Part shown: positions 58,394-64,000 of the stretch, piece by piece
Layout: the number at the start of each line of letters is the position of its first letter
Numbering within the stretch: the first letter of the stretch is position 1
Source of the DNA: Uranotaenia lowii
Taxonomy: Eukaryota > Arthropoda > Insecta > Diptera > Culicidae
Assembly: GCF_029784155.1 (NCBI RefSeq)
Contig: NC_073693.1
Span: 335,622,023-335,686,022 of the forward strand
Reading direction: 5' to 3'
DNA length: 64,000 nt
The notes under the pieces: model-generated
Seen by the model: the letters and a program-made list of their open reading frames with translations, nothing else
Databases searched by the model: none
Told to the model about the DNA's origin: nothing
Translations under genes and position numbers: made by a program

Positions 58394-59055
58394 CTAGCTA
58401 ACCCGGTGTGCTTTGCTACACCTTCCAAAAGTGAATTAAATTTGTTAAAATAATTGAAAGTAAGTTTTGTTTCCTAGGCAGCATTTCAAACCAAATTTCC
58501 AAATCATTAAGATGCAAACGCATTAAAATGAAATCTGCAACTGAAATTTCAAATTTCAGTACAAAGATGAATTAAATATATTTTCTTAAAATTGATCTCT
58601 ACATTTTTTTTTCTAGATCTGAAACTTTAACTTTATTATTCAAAACTTCATAGTGCATAAAATGACAAAATCACTAAAATATTGAACTTTTGCCGATTGC
58701 ACGTCACTGAAAACTATTGTGTCCCAATTTTCAGCTGAAAACGATATATAATAACGTCAATGTCGCAAAAACAGCGAACAGTTAATATGGACGACTCCAT
58801 TGGATGATCCCTTACACAAAATTTGATACCTGGAATCGATTGCAAGTCTTTTAAAACACTCAAAAAATATTTGTCTTTTATGAACGACCCTCTTCAGAAG
58901 GGGTCATCCGAAAATCTGATAACATTTTTCATCATTCGTGGTCCTAATGAGCGTCTATGCTTAATTTCAGAGTTCTAGCTCTAAAGACGGCTAAGCCTAT
59001 AGAGGATTAACAAACAAACCAACAAACAAACTTACGGAAATTGCTTTTCTTATAT
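58394..59055 (+). repeat. Dispersed repeat CTAGCTAACCCGG ... AACAAACAAAC
   Basis: A second such start (58394) is followed about 640 bases later by an end with 'aagcctatagaggattaac', AAC-rich short repeats and 'tatatctata', the usual tail of this repeat type. Noncoding; class not assigned. Confidence 0.5.
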
Positions 59056-59060
59056 CTATA

Positions 59061-60673
59061 CACTGCCGGCCAAAAGTTTGGAATCACCCTCTCAAAAACA
59101 TGAAAATTTTGAACGGTCATATCTCAGCCATCTTATAACATATTGGAATTCTTTTGAGCTCATTCAAGAGATCGTGAGAAAAATCTCATTTGTAGATATT
59201 TCACAAAATGATAATATTGAGTTAATACAACTTAAATTTACCTTTAAGTTAGAGCATTTTTCAAAAACCGGACTTTACATTCAAACCCGATCATCTCAGG
59301 GTAAGTGGGACCACATTTCAAAATTCGAGTCGCAATCGAATTATTTTTTGATACATATTAAAATATATTGGTTAAATTTTGTGCCAAAAATTTGCATTAT
59401 ACTTAAAATTTATAAAATAGCTACTTGAGTCATCGTCCAAAAGTTTGTAATCACCCCGCGAGGCCCCGTAGTATGGTGAAAGGCCAAAAGTTTGGGATCC
59501 GTCTTCTAAAACAAGCATTTTTATTTCACGCGTATAATTGTTATCAAATGACGTATTGTTTATCTGGTAAGATGGTTTGGAAGCTAATGAGCCGAACTTA
59601 CTTTATGGATATTTAGTTGAAATGTTTTTGAAAACTAACTTCTTTATAACATTAGCGAAAGTTTCATAATTTTCTCATGATTTTCACCGGATAGTCCGGC
59701 CGTTAAAAAAATATGCAAATTTGTTTTGACCATAACTTAGTTGTCTTATAAGTTACTGCAATTCGCATTGGCTTATTTGAAAGCTAATAATCTGCACTTA
59801 CTTATGAAAAAGTTATTTAAAGTAAAAATTTTAAAATAATATGATTTATGTTTTCACAACTTCATACTCATTTAAAAACTTATGTTCTTAATTTGGTTAA
59901 CGTTCTGATGATAACCTTTGTGATATATTTTTTCAGCTAAGCCTTCCAAATTAAGTGCAATTTATAATCTTGCAAAAAAGCCAATCCGATCTGCAATAAC
60001 TTGTGAGACACCTAAGTTATGGTCAAAACAAATTTGCATATTTTTTTCAACGATCTGGTGAAAATCATCAGAAAATTATGAAACTTTGTCTAAAGTTTTG
60101 AAGAAGTTAGCCATTAAAAATATTTCAACTAAATATCCATAAAGTAAGTTCAACTCATTAGCTTCCAAATCAGCTTACCAGATAAACAATACGTCTTTTG
60201 ATAACAGAGATACGCATGAAATAAAAATGCATGTTTAAGAAGACTGATCCCAAACTTTTGGCCTTTCGCCATACTACGGGGTGATCCCAAACTTTTGGAC
60301 GATGACTTATGTGGCTATTTTATATATTTTGAGTACATTACAAATTTTTCAAACAAAATTAAATAAATTTATTTTAAAAAGTATGAAAAAAGGATTCGAA
60401 TGTGACTCGAATTTTGAAATTTGGTCCACCCCACCTGAGATGATCGGGTTTGAATTTTAAGTCCGGTTTTTTTTTAAATGTTCTAACTTTAAGGTAAATT
60501 TAAGTTATATAAACTCAATATTAACATTTTGTGAAAAAAATATAAATAAGATTTGGCTCACGTTCTCTTGAATGAGATCAAAAGAGTTCCAATATGTTAT
60601 AAGATGGCTGAGATATGGACGATCAAAATTTTCATGTTTTGAGGGGGTGATCCCAAACTTTTGGCCGGCAGTG
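59061..60673. mobile_element. TA-flanked near-palindromic Tc1/mariner-type element, 1.6 kb
   Basis: Ends CACTGCCGGCCAAAAGTTTG and CAAACTTTTGGCCGGCAGTG are flanked by TA. The left arm (about 59061-59820) and right arm (about 59930-60673) are inverted copies through nearly their whole length, with an unpaired centre of about 100 bases. An internal CCAAAAGTTTG motif occurs again about 370-430 bases inside each end. ORFs of up to 116 codons do not resemble a transposase. A nonautonomous element moved by a Tc1/mariner-type enzyme is the best reading. Confidence 0.9.
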
Positions 60674-60675
60674 TA

Positions 60676-61085
60676 TTTATAAAAATGAATGTTTGTCTTT
60701 CTGTCTATTCCCTATAGACTCGGAAACTACTGAACCGATCATCGTGAAACTTGATATCTGAGGGTTTTTGGGGCCGGAAATGCTTTTTATAATTACAAAC
60801 CGCTTCGACTTAAGGGAGGGGGGGCTCCCATACAAAATGAATAAAAATGTGGCACAATTCGAACATTTCATGGAATCTACTGAACCGATCAACGTGAATT
60901 TGATGTGTTTTCAAGACCAGGTTTAAATAATATTTTGAAACCCCACCTAACCCAGAACCAATCATCGTGAAATGTGGTATGTAGCCGTTTTCAAGACCGG
61001 ATATGGTTTTCATAATAGTTCCAAACCTCTGCTAATCTCAAAAGGGGGGCCCCATACAAATCTAACAAAAAATTGACAAAATTTT
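60676..61085 (+). repeat. Mosquito-type GAACCGATC / CTCCCATACAAA repeat units
   Basis: Repeating phrases 'tactgaaccgatca(t/a)cgtgaa', 'ggggccggaaatg' and 'ggggggctcccatacaaa' occur two to three times. They belong to the same type of repeat as 61.99-64 kb. Confidence 0.65.
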
Positions 61086-61270
61086 AACAATCCTCGAAGG
61101 ATTTTTGTTTAAAATTGATGAACGTATGTGTTTGGACATAATGAGATGATTTATTGAATTGACAAATAAATTTTAACAAAATAAGATGATATGTTGTATT
61201 ATGGGACGCTTCATCTTTAAATGAATGAAGGCTCTCAATATTCAATATATGAAACCAACATATTACAGAC

Positions 61271-61735
61271 CCCGTTCGTTTTTGGCAACATGCGATTTTG
61301 GCAACATGTGCCAAAATCGAACGGTTTTCAGAAACATTATTACCGTTTAGCTTTCGCTTTAACACGACTAATATTATTTAGACAAACACCATAAATACAT
61401 TCTTACGTTCTGAAATGATGACAAAATTCAACAAAAATACAAAGATTTTTTTTTAAATTAAAAAGTATGTACTCAAAAATGATAAAAAGATGAAAAAAAA
61501 ATTCATACAACCAAAAGACTTAAAATGACAAAAAAAAAACCAACTAAAAATATGAAGATTAACAAAAACGGCAAACATGACAAAAAAAACAAAGACTATA
61601 AACATAACAAGAATAGTGCAAAATGCATTAAAACCATAAATCAAAAATGCTCAGAAATTGACTAAAAATAACGATAATGATTATAAAAATAGTTTTATTG
61701 TGAAAATAAGACAATAAAATTAAGAAAAAAACCGT
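61271..61735 (-). mobile_element. CCGTTCG-type MITE, copy 3
   Basis: The plus-strand left end has CCGTTCGTTTTTGGCAAC, a second CGATTTTGGCAACATG and the opposed GCCAAAATCGAACGG. Read in reverse complement it aligns with the 42.3-kb copy (TTACGTTCTGAAATGATGA; ACACCATAAAT; CGCTTTAACACG). The A-rich interior contains several ATGACAAAAA motifs. No ORF. The right boundary near 61735 is approximate. Confidence 0.8.
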
Positions 61736-61819
61736 AAGATTTTTTGAAGCTTTAAATACGATTTGAAATCGGTTTATGAATTTTGATTAAAAAATAATTA
61801 TTTTTTTCAATATTTTTAT

Positions 61820-61989
61820 AATAATTTTTGTTGAGTAATTTCTGGGTATTGACAAAATTTGCCCGGATATTGCACGGATTTTTGGTCGTCAACAGAAAAA
61901 TTAAATGCCCGGATTTTGCTAGGTTTTCAAATAAAATTGCCCGGATTGTCCGGTCCGGATACGTGCTAAAAAAATATGGCAACCTTAAG
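61820..61989 (+). repeat. CCCGGATTGTCCGG repeat fragment
   Basis: 'gcccggat', 'ggattttgctaggtttt' and 'attgcccggattgtccggtccggat' precede 'atatggcaacctta'. Diverged relatives lie at about 48.3-48.7 and 55.4-55.8 kb. Confidence 0.55.
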
Positions 61990-64000
61990 ATAGGGGCTTC
62001 TGAGGCCGGGGAAGGTTCCTATAATATTTTGGAACGCCTCCCTCTCCCTGGAAGAGGGGAGGGAGTCTCTCAAATAAAAGTAATAAGTCTTCATAACTTC
62101 ATAACTGATCATGAAAATGGAACCAAATTTGGCATTACCAGTTACAGTTTTACGGTACGAGGAATGATTCTATGATAGTTTAGTACCATTCCTTTTCTCC
62201 AGTAGGTAAATAGGAAGGGGAGAGAAGAGCTATCTTCAACTTTTTTTTTAACTCGAAAATAAGTCAAGCAAATGGAACCAGATTTGGCTTGTGAGGGTAT
62301 TTGGATACGAGAAATGTTTCAATGATTATTTGAGACCCCTCGCTTTTTAAAGTGAGATTCAAAGCAAATATAATAATAGTATGAATATTCCTCACTCTCC
62401 AGAAACTTGAAGGACACATGAAACGCGCCTCCATGTGAGGGAAGTTCTTACGAACATGAATAAATGCTATCGAGAAGACCTAAGTTGCCTTAGACTAAAT
62501 TTTGAAAGCTTCTGGCGAAAACTGTTAAGCTCATTATCACCAAAACTTTGTGTCCCGATCTGACAATTATACTAAATACAACACAAGTATATCTACTATT
62601 TTTTCATAATATCTTTCATAATAAGTAAGTTGATTTCGTTAATAAATTTTATACTCCAAATATGATTTTGATTTATCGGTTCAACAAGTTTTGGAGTTTT
62701 CAAAAAATCAGATGTGCCTAAATAAAAAGTATTAAAAACAGCTAATTCTACACGAAGATTTTTTTTCCTTTACCAATTTATTAATTTTTAGAGGAATGCT
62801 GATTTCCATTTACCAAACGTGCTCCAGGTAATAATAATAATATTGATGATGTGGTCATCAATAAATCTTAAATCATATTGTAGAGTAGATTTCAAGATCA
62901 ATTCACTTAGTAAATTGTTGCCTTCTTATGATTTCTTTTATGAAATATTCAGTATTGTCGAAACAGTGAAATTTCCATCAATGATTGTTCGAATTCAAAT
63001 GACATTAGAATCTAAAATTGTAGATTTATTAGCATACTCCGTCAGTCGGGACCTTTTTTCCATTCGGCAGAAAACAACACAAATTGAGAACCATAGCAAC
63101 ATACTTTGCTACACGAAGAAAAGTTGGAGTAGGCTGAAATTCCTTTGTTGAAAATAAAATTTAAACAAAATTTTCTGCGTGGTCATAGAAATGCAAGTTC
63201 AAACACGAACTTTTGTAGTTAAGACGCGAACCCACGGTTGATGGAAAGAATGTTCAGAGTTTCCTCAGTACTTCAATGCTTGAAATTTCCTTCTAGTAAG
63301 AACTTTCTCCAGGAGGTGGTGCTGATATACATGTCCTTGCTGAAGTATATGAAGCATGCTGAGAGTTACCAATGTTTATTATAATATGTTTGTTCAAAGT
63401 GTAAGGGAGCCTCCATACAATTTTTATTGCAAAATTTGATAATTCAAGCAAATGGAATCAAATTGGCATGGGAGGATATTTGAAATTCGAAAAAAGTATA
63501 ATGATGGTTTGAAACTCCATTGCATTTCATGGATAGGAAGAGGTGGGGGTGCGCATACAAATTTTTGCAAAAGTTGGTAATTGCTAAAGCAAGCGGAATC
63601 AATTTTGACATGCAAGAGTATTTGCGTTAATGAAATGTTCTCCTGATTGTTTGAAGCTCTTCCCACCTTACATTGGAGAAACAGAAAGGAGAAGGGAGCT
63701 CCCATACAATTTGTGCATAACTGGTGAAATTATCGAGCAAATGGAACTAAATTTGGCATGGAAGGATATTCGGATACGGAAAAAGACCCTATGGTTGTTT
63801 GATACCACCTCCTCCTGATCCCAGTAAACAAATAGGAAGAGAAGAGGGGGCCACAACAAATTTTCATAAGATTTCGAAAGGTATTTAATTAGTCGAAAAG
63901 CACCGAAATTTGAATGGCATTCTATTTTGATACGAGTAATGTTTCTCTTTCCTTCTTCCATTGAGTGAGATAGGAAGAGAACACAGGAGCTTTATTCATT
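61990..64000 (+). repeat. Degenerate tandem repeat with AAATGGAACCAAATTTGGCA units, interrupted
   Basis: Units of roughly 140-190 bases carry, in order, 'aaatggaaccaaatttggcat', 'gatacgagaaatgtttcaatga', 'gaccccctc', 'aggaagagaggagggg' and 'ctcccatacaa'. Units are seen near 62100, 62270, 63440, 63590, 63735 and 63890. A non-repeat stretch (about 62380-63360) with no gene separates two groups. The array continues past the window end. Short ORFs are within the repeats and are not genes. Confidence 0.75.

Noticed and set aside
59078..59616. ORFs of 116 and 63 codons as transposase
   Set aside because: They lie in the arm of a palindromic element and show no catalytic motif or helix-turn-helix signature.

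Overview
The window looks like animal, and most probably mosquito (Culicidae) or other dipteran, nuclear DNA. It is AT-rich and gene-poor. Its one recognisable host gene is a trypsin-family gene with a 62-bp intron. The mobile elements belong to groups common in mosquitoes: a DD37E mariner-type transposase, a BEL/Pao LTR retrotransposon, R1-, RTE- and CR1/Jockey-like non-LTR retrotransposons, TTAA- and TA-flanked MITEs, and the unit of repeated 'accaaatttggcatg' sequences typical of mosquito intergenic DNA. No bacterial features (operons, Shine-Dalgarno sites, CRISPR) are present.

Layout. 0-2.2 kb: AT-rich DNA with a first copy of a CCGTTCG-type MITE. 2.2-4.3 kb: a very uniform 9-bp satellite. 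4.5-5.4 kb: a secreted trypsin-like protein on the minus strand that has lost the catalytic His and Ser. 6.1-7.1 kb: a mariner transposase pseudogene. About 8-10.8 kb: an internally deleted R1-like element that ends in a TATAC microsatellite. 13.85-15.7 kb: a second 9-bp array in inverted orientation. 17.75-18.5 kb: an 11-bp array. 20.7-21.1 kb: a TA-flanked MITE nested in a fold-back. 21.2-26.7 kb: a 5' LTR, PBS, repeated leader and decayed gag-pol of a BEL/Pao element that lacks integrase and 3' LTR. 32.4-37.1 kb: two 5'-truncated non-LTR elements, both minus strand, the first with an open RT frame and an apparent 8-bp target duplication. 37.85 kb: a tRNA-like sequence. 40.7 and 56.75 kb: two copies of one TTAA-flanked MITE. 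42.3 and 61.3 kb: further copies of the CCGTTCG MITE in opposite orientations. 42.9 kb: a 500-N gap. 51.8-52.85 kb: a third 9-bp array. 59.06-60.67 kb: a 1.6-kb nearly palindromic TA-flanked element. 60.7-64 kb: a degenerate tandem repeat.

How it fits together. The repeats do not form a gene network. The region reads as repeat-rich intergenic (or large-intron) DNA built by insertion, nesting and satellite expansion around one short host gene. Several blocks of more complex, less AT-rich sequence (about 11-13.3, 16-17.6, 18.6-19.8, 31-32.1, 44.1-45.1, 50.4-51.6 and 53.1-53.8 kb) carry no recognisable ORF and may be unique or conserved noncoding sequence. The most unusual signals are the three independent arrays of one nonamer with traces of its history, the new MITE families, and the splice-donor-bearing repeats in the BEL/Pao leader. 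I found no convincing undescribed multi-gene system.
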